Shown here: piece by piece, positions 48,988-57,498 of the stretch
Numbering within the stretch: position 1 is the first letter of the stretch
How the letters are laid out: every line of letters begins with the position of its first letter
Assembly (NCBI GenBank): GCA_963829955.1
Contig: CAWHKS010000019.1
Span: forward strand, 1 to 64,000
Direction: 5' to 3'
Length of the DNA stretch: 64,000 bases
Source: DASTFY01 sp963829955
GTDB lineage: Bacteria; Actinomycetota; Acidimicrobiia; Acidimicrobiales; Ilumatobacteraceae
Made by a program: the position numbers and the translations under genes
The notes under the pieces: generated by a model
Database searches by the model: none
Told to the model about the DNA's origin: nothing
What the model saw: only the letters and a program-made list of their open reading frames with translations

Positions 48988-49704
48988 TCAGACCTTCTCT
49001 GCGTAGCGGGCGAACGCCTCCGAGGGAGCCCAGCGGCTGTACGTGGGCGACTGGGGCCAGCCCTCGGGTGAGTCCTGCCACTCCTCCTGGCGGCCGTATG
49101 GCAGCAGGTCGATCAGAGCGAAGCTGTGGCTGAGTTGCTCGGTGCCGCGGCCCTGGGTGTTGTACGTCCGGTACACGGTGTCGCCGACGCGGAGGAAGAC
49201 GTTCACCTGGAACCCACCGCCCGGCGGGGCACCCATGTCCGTCCCGAAGGAGCTGTTCGCCGAGGAGTACCAGGTCATCTTGTTGCCCACCCTCGCTTTG
49301 TAGGCCAGTGCCTCGTCGATCGGGCCCTGGGTGACGATGACGAAGCGGGCGTCGTAGCCGTCGAGGAACTCGAGCCGGGTGAACTGGCTCGTGAAGCCCG
49401 TGCAGCCCGGGCACTGCCATTCCTCACCGGGGAACCACATGTGGTTGTAGACGATCAGCTGGGTCCTGCCGTCGAACACGTCCACGAGCCGAACCGGGCC
49501 GTCGGCACCGTCGAGCGTGTACTCGGGCAGCTCCACCATCGGGAGGCGCCTGCGGGCGGCGGCGATGGCGTCGAGCTCACGGGTTGCGGCCTTCTCGCGC
49601 ACGCGCAGCTCGGCCAGGGCCGTCTCCCACGTCGACTGGTCGACGACCGGCGGGACAGCGGCTGGCTGTTCGACATCGTTGTCGGCGGTCTGCGTTGACA
49701 TCAT
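48988..49704 (-). CDS. DUF899 thioredoxin-like protein
   Basis: Thioredoxin-fold protein with unknown substrate, common in actinobacteria and proteobacteria. Features: REKAATRELDAIAAARRRLPMVEL, LVDVFDGRTQLIVYNHMWFPGEEWQCPGCTGFT (Cys pair CPGC in the thioredoxin position), KMTWYSSANSSFGTDMG and FLRVGDTVYRTYNTQGRGTEQL. 238 residues. Single gene on the minus strand between the hydrolase gene and a divergent F420-type gene. Confidence 0.88.
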   Translation of the reverse strand: MMSTQTADNDVEQPAAVPPVVDQSTWETALAELRVREKAATRELDAIAAARRRLPMVELPEYTLDGADGPVRLVDVFDGRTQLIVYNHMWFPGEEWQCPGCTGFTSQFTRLEFLDGYDARFVIVTQGPIDEALAYKARVGNKMTWYSSANSSFGTDMGAPPGGGFQVNVFLRVGDTVYRTYNTQGRGTEQLSHSFALIDLLPYGRQEEWQDSPEGWPQSPTYSRWAPSEAFARYAEKV

Positions 49705-49787
49705 CGGCTCCTATCGCACGGCACGGGCCGCAGTTCGCTCGTCCATGAAGACGATCACCGGCGCACGAACTCATCGGAGGAGATCTA

Positions 49788-50250
49788 GTGTCCCGCGCCA
49801 TGCCGAGCGATCTGCAACTGAAGGCCATGAACGCCATCCATCGGGGCCTCCTCACGATCAGCTTCGGCCGCCTGGGATGGCGAGCCATAGGCATGCCGGT
49901 GCTCGAGTTGACGACGACGGGCCGCAAGAGCGGTCAGCCCCGCTCGGTGATGCTGACGTCACCGGTGCAGCAGGGCGACAGCATCGTGATCGTCGCGTCC
50001 CGCGGCGGCGACGACCACCACCCCGCCTGGTTCCTCAACCTGCGTGACCATCCCGACGTGGAGGTCGCGTTCACCGGCAAGCCGAAGCGGTCGATGCGCG
50101 CGGGTGGCGACCCCGATGGAACGAGCGGTGCTGTGGCCTCAGGTGACCGCCGCCTACAAGGGGTACGGCGACTACCAGACCAAGACCGAGCGCGAGATCC
50201 CGCTCGTGCTGCTCGAGCCCGCCGACCGCTCCGGGGCCAGCGAGGCGTAG
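49788..50250 (+). CDS. F420-dependent nitroreductase (DDN) family protein, frameshift near 50100
   Basis: Split-barrel protein of the deazaflavin-dependent nitroreductase group. LELTTTGRKSGQPRSVMLTSPVQQGDSIVIVASRGGDDHHPAWFLNLRDHPDVEV is the family core. At about 50098-50102 the frame changes, then RVATPMERAVLWPQVTAAYKGYGDYQTKTEREIPLVLLEP completes the domain to TAG at 50248-50250. Restored length about 153. Members use coenzyme F420H2, a common actinobacterial cofactor. Start GTG 49788 (or ATG 49800). Confidence 0.83.
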
Positions 50251-50263
50251 TTCTCCCGGACTA

Positions 50264-50581
50264 TCAGGACGGGGCCGGGAACTCCATCAACCCGCCGGCG
50301 ACCATGGCGCCGATCATCGGTTCGGTCGTGTCGACGGGAATCGTCTCGATGTTCCCGAACGGCAAGAAGTTCGCGACCGTCGTCGCCACCTTCAGCGGAT
50401 CATCCGCTTCCCAGATGGAGAACGCCCGGCTGAGGTCGAGCGCCATCCAGAGATGCACCATCTCGATCCCGTCGACCGGCTTCCACGTCACGAAGTAGTC
50501 GAGCGTCGCCTGGAAGTTCGCTCGCGTCGCCTCTGCATCCTCTCGAGCACCGAACTGCTGGATCATGAGGTACTGGGCCAT
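50264..50581 (-). CDS. DUF3303-like small protein
   Basis: 105 residues, ferredoxin-like layout typical of small stress or dimeric alpha-beta proteins: MAQYLMIQQFGA, RANFQATLDYFVTWKPVDGIEMVHLWMALDLSRAFSIWEADDP, VATTVANFLPFGNIETIPV. The WEADD and NFLPFGNIE segments recall DUF3303. Function unknown. It is convergent with the F420-type gene and followed upstream by the VOC gene. Confidence 0.7.
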   Translation of the reverse strand: MAQYLMIQQFGAREDAEATRANFQATLDYFVTWKPVDGIEMVHLWMALDLSRAFSIWEADDPLKVATTVANFLPFGNIETIPVDTTEPMIGAMVAGGLMEFPAPS

Positions 50582-50630
50582 CTAGTCCTCCAGTTCTGAG
50601 GTGTTCTCCCAGAGGATCACACCACCGGTG

Positions 50631-51173
50631 TCAAGGTTGGTGACTCACCCCGGATCTGAGATACCCATCGAACAGCTCGCGGGGCCAGTAGCGGACCGGA
50701 GTGATGCCGTCGGGCTCGATCAGATCGGTCTTGATCCGGTCGTAGTCGTAGCAGTTGAGCTCGTACCGATTGCCCCAGGGATCCGCGAAGTCATACGCCC
50801 AGCACAGGTCGAAGTCGATCACGTCGTCCGACACGAGCGGCCGACCAGACGTCCCGTTGATCTCACCAGGCAGCGACCGCGCGAACGAGATGAAGTTCTC
50901 GGCATCGACACTGAACGCGACCCCCGTCGCCTGAGCGACCATGGGGTGTCCTTCGCTGACCTCGAACAGTGCCAGCGTCGTCTGGCCACCGTCGGCGGAG
51001 ATCTGGAGAGGGCCGCCCTCGAAGCCGTTCGCCCAGAACGCGAACCGTTCCACCGGTTCGAACCCGAGATGTCTCGCGTACCACGCGGCCGCCTCGGCGC
51101 GGTCGGGCACACGTATGTGGACGTGGTCGAGTCTGCCCATGCGGAACGAGCGTGCGTCTGCCATGTCGCGCAT
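50631..51173 (-). CDS. VOC-family (glyoxalase/dioxygenase fold) protein
   Basis: Two beta-alpha-beta-beta-beta modules of the vicinal oxygen chelate fold: RLDHVHIRVPDRAEAAAWYARHLGFEPV (first metal His in DHVHI), TGVAFSVDAENFISFA and WAYDFADPWGNRYELNCYDYDRIK (last ligand Glu in YELN). 180 residues. ATG 51173 has GGGAGGGG upstream; ATG 51164 is possible. Substrate unknown; family includes glyoxalases, dioxygenases and resistance proteins. Confidence 0.85.
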   Translation of the reverse strand: MRDMADARSFRMGRLDHVHIRVPDRAEAAAWYARHLGFEPVERFAFWANGFEGGPLQISADGGQTTLALFEVSEGHPMVAQATGVAFSVDAENFISFARSLPGEINGTSGRPLVSDDVIDFDLCWAYDFADPWGNRYELNCYDYDRIKTDLIEPDGITPVRYWPRELFDGYLRSGVSHQP

Positions 51174-51246
51174 CGTAAGACCCCTCCCTCGCACGAGGTC
51201 ACCCGCCACGCACCGGACCGAGCATGACCTGACAAGCTCGAACCCC

Positions 51247-51585
51247 GTGGACGAGGTCAGGAGGCGGAGCGACGGCGAGCTGTGCGGACACGTCGAGGCG
51301 CGTGACGGGCAGTGGTACGCCCTCACGGTGTTCGGCGCCGTGCTCGGACGCCATGACCGCCGCCAGGAGGCGACGGATCAGGTACTGACCGACGGTCTTC
51401 CGTCCCTCGCCGAGCGATGGACGCTCCGCCATGCCGAGAGCGGCGGCGAAGAGATCGTGTGCATCCAGGAAGCCAACGCGGCCGCGGTGACCGTGGCGCG
51501 GGGTTACTACTCCTTGCCGGGCGTTCCGATCCTGAGGATCACCGCCGCGCAGATCACGTCGGGAGAGTGGGAGCTGTACCGCTGA
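51247..51585 (+). CDS. Uncharacterised 112-aa protein
   Basis: Not recognised. Soluble, mixed alpha-beta: DEVRRRSDGELCGHVEARDGQWYALTVFGAVLGRHDRRQEA, CIQEANAAAVTVARGYYSLPGVPILRITAAQI. The FGAVLGRHDRRQEATDQVL segment looks like a DUF of small wall-associated actinobacterial proteins, but no name is certain. GTG 51247 follows a short gap after the divergent VOC gene; the stop is 16 bases from the convergent fhs stop. Confidence 0.6.
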   Translation: MDEVRRRSDGELCGHVEARDGQWYALTVFGAVLGRHDRRQEATDQVLTDGLPSLAERWTLRHAESGGEEIVCIQEANAAAVTVARGYYSLPGVPILRITAAQITSGEWELYR

Positions 51586-51600
51586 TGCCGGGCTCGGCCG

Positions 51601-53298
51601 TCACGACAGGCCGACGATCGTCCCGTCGTCCTTGACGTCGATGCTGAAGGCAGCGGGCGCCGCTCCCAGGCCGGGCATCGTGCTCATCTCGCCGCACAGC
51701 GGGTAGATGAACCCGGCGCCGACGGACGCCCGCACTTCGCGCACGGGCATGGTCCAGCCCGTCGGCGCGCCCTTGAGGGTGGGATCGGACGAGAGCGACA
51801 GGTGCGTCTTGGCGATGCACACGGGCAGGTGGCCGAAGCCGTTGCGCTCGTAGGTGTCGAGCTGCCGGCTCGCCGCCGGCAGGTACGTCACACCATCGGC
51901 GCCGTAGATCTTCGTCGCCACCGCCTCGATCTTCTCCCGGAGGGAGGCATCGTCCGGATACAGGAACTCGAACCGCGTCGGCTCCTCGGCCGCTTCCGCC
52001 ACCGCCTCGGCGAGATCGGTGGCACCGGCCCCGCCGTCGGCGAAGTGCTGGCACACCGCGGCTCGGGCGCCCATCGACGCCGCGATCTCCTCGATGGCCT
52101 TCCACTCCGAGGGATGGTCGGTCGGGAACGCGTTGACCGCGACCACCGGCGACACGCCGTGGACGCGGATGTTCTCGATCTGCTTGCGCAAGTTGGCGCC
52201 GCCCTCGTGCACCTCGTCCGGGTTCTCGGCGAGGAGATCTTCCGGCAACGGCTTGCCGGCCACGATGCGGTGGCGGCCGGAGTGAGCCTTCAGCGCGCGC
52301 ACCGTCGCGACGACGACGGCGGCGTCGGGTTGCAGACCGGAGCTCCGGCACTTGATGTTGAAGAACCGCTCGGCTCCCATGTCCGCGCCGAATCCTGCCT
52401 CGGTGACGAGGTAGTCCCCGCAGTGGATGCCGATCAGGTCGGCGAGCACGGACGAGTTGCCGTGCGCGATGTTCCCGAACGGGCCGGCGTGCACGAGCAC
52501 CGGCGTGTGCTCGAGGGTCTGGAGCAGGTTGGGCTTCGTGGCGTCGCGGAGGATGGCGGCCATGGCCCCGCTCCCCTGGAGGTCGGCGCCGGTGACCGGC
52601 TCGCCGCCCGTCGTGTAGCCGACGACGATGCGGTCGAGGCGCGCCTTGAGGTCGGCCAGCGACGACGCCAGCGCCAGAACGGCCATCACCTCGGAGGCCG
52701 CTGTGATGTCGAAGCCCGTCTGTCGGGTGACTCCGTCCATGCGGCTGCCCAGCCCGATCACGATGTTGCGGAGGGCACGATCGTTGACGTCGAGCACCCG
52801 CCGCCACGTGATGTTGTGCAGGTCGAGCCCCAACGCGTTGCCCTGGTGCAGGTGGTTGTCGAGGACGGCTGCCAGCAGGTTGTGCGCCGCGGTCACGGCG
52901 TGGAAGTCACCGGTGAGGTGCAGGTTCAGCAGCTCCATGGGTACGACCTGGCTGTAGCCGCCACCGGCCGCGCCACCCTTGATGCCGAACGTCGGCCCCA
53001 TCGACGGCTGGCGAACGGCGATGGTCGCCCGCTTCCCGATGTGGCGGAACGCCTGCCCGAGCCCCACGGTGGTCGTCGTCTTGCCCTCGCCGAGCGGTGT
53101 CGGCGTCACCGCGGAGACGACCACGTAGCGGGCCCGCGGCCGCTCGGCCAGCTCCTCGATGGCCTCGAGCTTGATCTTGGCCACCGAGTCCCCGTAGGGC
53201 TCCAGCAGGTGCGGTCCGATGCCCATCTCCGCCGCCACATCGGGCAGCGGCTTGAGCGTCGCACCCTGGGCGATCTCCAGGTCCGATGGAAAGCTCAT
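51601..53298 (-). CDS. fhs: Formate-tetrahydrofolate ligase
   Basis: ATP-dependent formation of 10-formyltetrahydrofolate from formate, feeding one-carbon metabolism. N-terminal P-loop VSAVTPTPLGEGKTTTTVGL (about residues 61-80), KGGAAGGGYSQVVPMELLNLHLTGD, LGLDLHNITWRRVLDVNDRALR, HAGPFGNIAHGNSSVLAD, TEAGFGADMGAERFFNIKCR and the C-terminal GFIYPLCGEMSTMPGL are all conserved. 565 residues, full length. Divergent from cobT with 65 bases between starts. Its presence shows use of formate or serine-independent C1 supply. Confidence 0.97.
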   Translation of the reverse strand: MSFPSDLEIAQGATLKPLPDVAAEMGIGPHLLEPYGDSVAKIKLEAIEELAERPRARYVVVSAVTPTPLGEGKTTTTVGLGQAFRHIGKRATIAVRQPSMGPTFGIKGGAAGGGYSQVVPMELLNLHLTGDFHAVTAAHNLLAAVLDNHLHQGNALGLDLHNITWRRVLDVNDRALRNIVIGLGSRMDGVTRQTGFDITAASEVMAVLALASSLADLKARLDRIVVGYTTGGEPVTGADLQGSGAMAAILRDATKPNLLQTLEHTPVLVHAGPFGNIAHGNSSVLADLIGIHCGDYLVTEAGFGADMGAERFFNIKCRSSGLQPDAAVVVATVRALKAHSGRHRIVAGKPLPEDLLAENPDEVHEGGANLRKQIENIRVHGVSPVVAVNAFPTDHPSEWKAIEEIAASMGARAAVCQHFADGGAGATDLAEAVAEAAEEPTRFEFLYPDDASLREKIEAVATKIYGADGVTYLPAASRQLDTYERNGFGHLPVCIAKTHLSLSSDPTLKGAPTGWTMPVREVRASVGAGFIYPLCGEMSTMPGLGAAPAAFSIDVKDDGTIVGLS

Positions 53299-53363
53299 GG
53301 ACGGAACGTACCGGACGCCGTCGACAAGGACCGTCCGAACCGCGCCGGGTACCGTCGCTCTCC

Positions 53364-54452
53364 GTGAGCGGTTCGTTCTCGTCGGCGCTGGCGGGCCTGG
53401 AGCCGCTCGACCGCGCGGCCATGGCGGAGTCGGACGCGCTCGACCGCCGTCTCACCAAGCCGCCCGGCGCACTCGGCCGGCTGGAGGTGCTCGGCCGCCA
53501 GCTGTGCGGCATCGCCGGTCGCTGCCCGCCGCCGCTGCCCGTTCCCGGCGCCGTCGCCGTCTTCGCCGGGGATCACGGCGTCGTCGCCCAGGGCGTGACG
53601 CCGTGGCCCCAGGAGGTCACCGCGCAGATGGTGGCCAACTTCTGCGCCGGCGGGGCGGCCATCAACGTGCTGGCCCGACAGCACGGCGCCCGCGTGCTGG
53701 TCGTCGATGTCGGCGTGGCCACAGCCCTCGACGAACAGCCGGGGCTGCTGCTGCGCAAGGTGGCCGCCGGCACCGCCGACCTGGCCGAGGGCCCGGCCAT
53801 GACCGTCGACCAGGCGGTCGCCGCGCTCGACGCCGGCGCCGAGGTGGCGGCGATGCTCGTGGCGGACGGCGCCCGCTGCCTCGTGACGGGTGAGATGGGC
53901 ATCGGCAACACGACCCCGGCCGCGGCCCTGATCGCCGCGCTCACCGACCGGGCTCCCGCCGCCGTCACCGGTCGCGGCACCGGCATCGACGACGTCACGC
54001 TCGCCCGCAAGGTGGCGGTCATCGACCAGGCGCTCGAACGGCATGCGAACGCGGTCGCCGACGGTCCGCTGGCGGCGCTGGCCGCGCTCGGCGGGCTGGA
54101 GCTGGCGGCGCTGACGGGCTTCGTCGTCGGTGGCGCGGCCGCGCGGGTGCCGGTGGTGGTCGACGGTGTGATCGCGGACGCCGCCCTCCTCGTCGCCGCC
54201 CGCCTCGCCCCCGACGTGGTCGCCTGCTGCGTGGCCGGTCACCGGTCCGTCGAGCCGGGCGCGGCCGCGGTGCTCGAGGACCTGCAGCTCGAACCATTGC
54301 TGGACCTCGGTATGCGCCTGGGCGAGGGCAGCGGCGCCTGTCTGGCCCTGCCCGTAGTCGAGGCGGCGGCGAGGATCCTGCGGGAGATGGCCACCTTCGA
54401 CGCCGCCGGCGTCAGCGACAAGGACGCGGGAGGCGTCAGGAACCGACGGTGA
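53364..54452 (+). CDS. cobT: Nicotinate-nucleotide--dimethylbenzimidazole phosphoribosyltransferase
   Basis: Activates the lower base of cobalamin by forming alpha-ribazole phosphate. TKPPGALGRLEVLGRQLCGI, FAGDHGVVAQGVTPWPQEVTAQM, GGAAINVLARQ, TGEMGIGNTTPAAAL, GRGTGIDD and GHRSVEPGAAAVLEDL are the CobT blocks in order, with the catalytic Glu near the end (RLGEGSGACLALPVVEAA). 362 residues. GTG 53364 gives an N-terminus of normal length. The tail overlaps the convergent methionine-synthase-like gene by 17 bases. Confidence 0.96.
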   Translation: MSGSFSSALAGLEPLDRAAMAESDALDRRLTKPPGALGRLEVLGRQLCGIAGRCPPPLPVPGAVAVFAGDHGVVAQGVTPWPQEVTAQMVANFCAGGAAINVLARQHGARVLVVDVGVATALDEQPGLLLRKVAAGTADLAEGPAMTVDQAVAALDAGAEVAAMLVADGARCLVTGEMGIGNTTPAAALIAALTDRAPAAVTGRGTGIDDVTLARKVAVIDQALERHANAVADGPLAALAALGGLELAALTGFVVGGAAARVPVVVDGVIADAALLVAARLAPDVVACCVAGHRSVEPGAAAVLEDLQLEPLLDLGMRLGEGSGACLALPVVEAAARILREMATFDAAGVSDKDAGGVRNRR

Positions 54453-55437
54453 GGCGGCGGGTGAGGTCCTCGCCGTGGATCTTGCGGGCGACCTCGTCGG
54501 TCAGGCGCAGGACCGCCGCCGCCTGCTCCTCGTCGTGCAGCGCCAGCCCGCAGGCCGGCGTGACGATGGCCCGGGTGCGCAGCTTGGCGGGGTCGCAGCC
54601 CTGCTGGGCGAGTGCGCACCACAGCGCCGAGAGCTCACGCCAGTACCGGTCGGGGCTGTGCCCGACCGGGCCGTCGGTCGGCACGGCACCCCACGCGATC
54701 CATCCCCCGGCATCCAGGAAGCTGCAGAGGTGCCCGGCGACCTCGACCAGCGCGCCGCTCACGGGCACGGAGAGGATCGACGGGCCGGTCGCGGCAATGG
54801 CCGCCAGGTCGCCGTCCGCGCAGCAGTGCACGCCCATCATCGCCAGCTGCTCGATGGCGGCCAGCGCGCCGGACGCAAGGTCGATGGCGGTGTCGGGAGG
54901 GATCGGGAACCCGGGCTCGAGCACACCGCTGAACCCCGGCTCGTCGATCACGACCACCTGCGGGCAGTCGGGAAGCGCGTCGGCCACCCACTGCCGGACG
55001 GTGCGCAGGTGCTCGCGCACGGCCCGGATGGCGACGTCGAAGGCCAGCGCCGGTGGCGCGCCGCGCCGCATCAGCGCCAGGCCGAGGGTGACGGGCCCTG
55101 CCACCTGCCACTTCACCGGCCCGCGGCGGCCGACCGCGGCGTCGAGGAACGCTCGCAGGCCACCGAAGGCGTCGTGCTCCGGCTCGAGCTGAATGGCGGC
55201 CAGTGGATCGAGGCGGTCGATGTCCACGCGCACCTCGCCTGCGTCGTCGATCATCACCCCTCTGACGCCGACCAGCCCGTGGGCCAGGATGCGCTCGGCC
55301 GGCGATCGTTGCGGGAGGGAGGGGATGGCCGGGAGCTCTGGCAGCAGTTCGAGCACGAAGTCCGCGGCGGCGCGCGCGTCGGTGTGCGGAAGGCTCCCGA
55401 CGCCCGTCACGACGCCCGCCGGCATCCGGACTTCCAT
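54436..55437 (-). CDS. Short methionine synthase (MetE-like, COG0620) family protein
   Basis: Single-barrel relative of cobalamin-independent methionine synthase, about half the length of MetE. GVVTGVGSLPHTDARAAADFVLELLPELPAIPSLPQRSP is the family start; zinc-ligand candidates are MGVHCCADGD (His, Cys) and VTPACGLAL (Cys). Methyl donor in such short proteins is thought not to be polyglutamyl folate but possibly a corrinoid protein. 333 residues. ATG 55437. It overlaps cobT convergently, so a cobalamin link by neighbourhood is possible only in a loose sense. Confidence 0.82.
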   Translation of the reverse strand: MEVRMPAGVVTGVGSLPHTDARAAADFVLELLPELPAIPSLPQRSPAERILAHGLVGVRGVMIDDAGEVRVDIDRLDPLAAIQLEPEHDAFGGLRAFLDAAVGRRGPVKWQVAGPVTLGLALMRRGAPPALAFDVAIRAVREHLRTVRQWVADALPDCPQVVVIDEPGFSGVLEPGFPIPPDTAIDLASGALAAIEQLAMMGVHCCADGDLAAIAATGPSILSVPVSGALVEVAGHLCSFLDAGGWIAWGAVPTDGPVGHSPDRYWRELSALWCALAQQGCDPAKLRTRAIVTPACGLALHDEEQAAAVLRLTDEVARKIHGEDLTRRLTVGS

Positions 55438-55527
55438 AGCGCTTCCCCCCTCTCTGCGCACTCGGCACCGTAGCGCTCTTGGGCCCTACGTTGGCGGGTC
55501 GATCCCGCCGTCGGCAAGTCTGCATCG

Positions 55528-56391
55528 GTGGGTCGAACGTCGCTGTGGGTGCTGCGCGTGCTGTGGCTGCTGCTGCCGCTCACTGCTGGCGTTGCGATGG
55601 GAGATCTGCTCGACGGCACCAGCACTGCGGTCGGCCTGGTCGCGGCGATCGGCCTGTGGGGGCTGTGGGCCGTGGGCCTCGTCGCCGGCCTGGTCCCGAC
55701 GACCGTGGCGCTCACCGTCCTGCGTCTTCTGGCCCCCGCGCCCGTGGTGGTGGGAGTCATCGCCCTCGTCGACGATCCGGGCCCGGCGGCGCTGATGGCG
55801 GTCGTGGCGGGCGCGGCGGTAGCCGTGGTCGGGTTCCACCCTCAGGTGGGTCGCGTGTTCGTGCAGGGCTCGGCGTACGGCGACGAGGCGCGCTTCCCGC
55901 TGCGTCCGCCGGGTCAGCTCGTGCTCGGCCCGCTCCCCGTCCTGTGGCTCGCACTCGCCGCCTCGGTGGCCGCGGGCCCGCTCCTCCTGGCCGCCCGGCA
56001 GTGGGCGGTCGGGGCCGTGGTGTCCGCCGTCGCTGTGGGCCTGCTCGTCGTCCTCCCCCGCCGCTTCCACGTGCTCTCGCGACGCTTCCTCGTCTTCGTC
56101 CCCGCCGGCCTCGCCCTGCACGACCCCTTGGTGCTCGCCGAGACGGCGATGTTCCGCTGGCGGGCGGTGCGGTCGTTCACGCGGGCCCTGGCGACCACAA
56201 ACGCGCTCGATCTGACCGGCGGCTCACTCGGCGCCGCAGTCGAGGTGACCCTGCGCGACCCCGAGTCCGTCGTGCGCAAGGAGCGCCGCCCGGGCGACTC
56301 GACCGCGGTCCGTACGGGCGCCTTCCTCTGCCGTCCCACCCTCCTGGATGGCGCCGTGGCCGAGGGCGAGCGCCGTCAGCGTCACGGCTGA
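55528..56391 (+). CDS. Uncharacterised membrane protein
   Basis: Six or so hydrophobic segments (LWVLRVLWLLLPLTAGVAMG, AVGLVAAIGLWGLWAVGLVAGL, ALMAVVAGAAVAVVGF, LPVLWLALAASVAAGPLLL, AVVSAVAVGLLVVLP) followed by a cytoplasmic part RRFHVLSRRFLVFVPAGLALHDPLVLAETAMFRWRAV that resembles a PH-like membrane-associated domain. 287 residues. GTG 55528. Family seen in actinobacteria next to mnmA but I do not know its role. The tail overlaps the convergent mnmA by 10 bases. Confidence 0.72.
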   Translation: MGRTSLWVLRVLWLLLPLTAGVAMGDLLDGTSTAVGLVAAIGLWGLWAVGLVAGLVPTTVALTVLRLLAPAPVVVGVIALVDDPGPAALMAVVAGAAVAVVGFHPQVGRVFVQGSAYGDEARFPLRPPGQLVLGPLPVLWLALAASVAAGPLLLAARQWAVGAVVSAVAVGLLVVLPRRFHVLSRRFLVFVPAGLALHDPLVLAETAMFRWRAVRSFTRALATTNALDLTGGSLGAAVEVTLRDPESVVRKERRPGDSTAVRTGAFLCRPTLLDGAVAEGERRQRHG

Positions 56392-57485
56392 GTGGGCGCG
56401 GCCTCTGCTCCTGCGCCGGCAGAGCCGGCGACTCCTCCACCGAGCACGAACGTGTCCGTGGTGTCGTACAGCACGATGCTCTGGCCAGGCGCCACCCGGC
56501 GCTGCGGCTGGTGCCAGCGCACGACGATCGTGCCAATGCCATCGGCGTCGGGCACCGGCTCGACCGTCGCCGAACGGGGCACGCCATGGGCACTGGTCTG
56601 TACGAGCACCTCGCCGCCGGGAGGCTCGTCGACCCAGGTACAGGCCCCGGCCCGCTGCGCGTCGACCAGGAGCTCCTCCGCCGAGCCCACCGTCACGACG
56701 GCCTCGGCCACGTCGACGTCCACGACGTAGCGCGCCGGCCCGCCCCCCGGCAGCCCGACACCCTTGCGCTGGCCGACGGTCACCAGCTCGACCGCCGGTA
56801 CGACGCCCAGCCGGTGGCCGGACGTATCGACGACGGTCCCCGCGTGCAGCGGCACCCGCGTCCCCACGAAGCCGCGCCGGCCGCCCCGCGACGTGATGAA
56901 GCACACGTCCTGGCTGTCGGGCTTGGCGGCCGTCCGCAGGCCGAGCACGCCCGCCCGGCGACGGACCTCGTCCTTCGTCAGCTCCCCGACCGGCAGCAGC
57001 GTCTTGGCCAGCTGCTCCTGCCCGAGCATGTGGAGCACGTAGCTCTGGTCCTTCGCCCGGTCGGCCCCGCGACCGAGTCGCCACGATCCCCCGGTCAGTG
57101 CGGCGCGAACAACCTTTGCGTGGTGCCCGGTCGCCACCGCATCGAAGCCGAGAAGGTCGGCGCGCTCGGCCAGCCGCGCGAACTTCAGGTGCCGGTTGCA
57201 CTCGATGCACGGGTTCGGCGTGCGGCCGGCCATGTGCGCGTCGAGATAGGGACCGACGACGTGGGCCGTGAAGTCGTCACCGAAGTTGAACACGAGATGG
57301 TCGATGCCGAGCTGCTGCGCGGCGCGCCGGGCGTCGTCGACGTCCGCGACCGAGCAGCAGCCCGTGTCGCTCTCGCCGCCCCACAGCTTCATCGTGACCC
57401 CGACCACCTCGTGGCCCGCGTCGCGCAGGAGCGCGGCGGCGACGGAGGAGTCCACCCCGCCGCTCATGGCCACGAGAACGTTCAA
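56382..57485 (-). CDS. mnmA: tRNA-specific 2-thiouridylase
   Basis: Adds sulfur to U34 of Lys, Glu and Gln tRNAs, with ATP. PP-loop VAMSGGVDSSVAAALL at the N-terminus, the first catalytic Cys in NPCIECNRHLKF (about residue 95) and the second in KPDSQDVCFI (about 190), plus DQSYVLHMLGQEQLAKTLLPVGELTKDEVR. 367 residues. The TTG at 57485 starts 13 bases after the cysteine desulfurase stop. The neighbour supplies the persulfide sulfur, so the two genes form a functional pair. Confidence 0.95.
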   Translation of the reverse strand: MNVLVAMSGGVDSSVAAALLRDAGHEVVGVTMKLWGGESDTGCCSVADVDDARRAAQQLGIDHLVFNFGDDFTAHVVGPYLDAHMAGRTPNPCIECNRHLKFARLAERADLLGFDAVATGHHAKVVRAALTGGSWRLGRGADRAKDQSYVLHMLGQEQLAKTLLPVGELTKDEVRRRAGVLGLRTAAKPDSQDVCFITSRGGRRGFVGTRVPLHAGTVVDTSGHRLGVVPAVELVTVGQRKGVGLPGGGPARYVVDVDVAEAVVTVGSAEELLVDAQRAGACTWVDEPPGGEVLVQTSAHGVPRSATVEPVPDADGIGTIVVRWHQPQRRVAPGQSIVLYDTTDTFVLGGGVAGSAGAGAEAAPTQP

Positions 57486-57498
57486 GACCGGCCGGACC

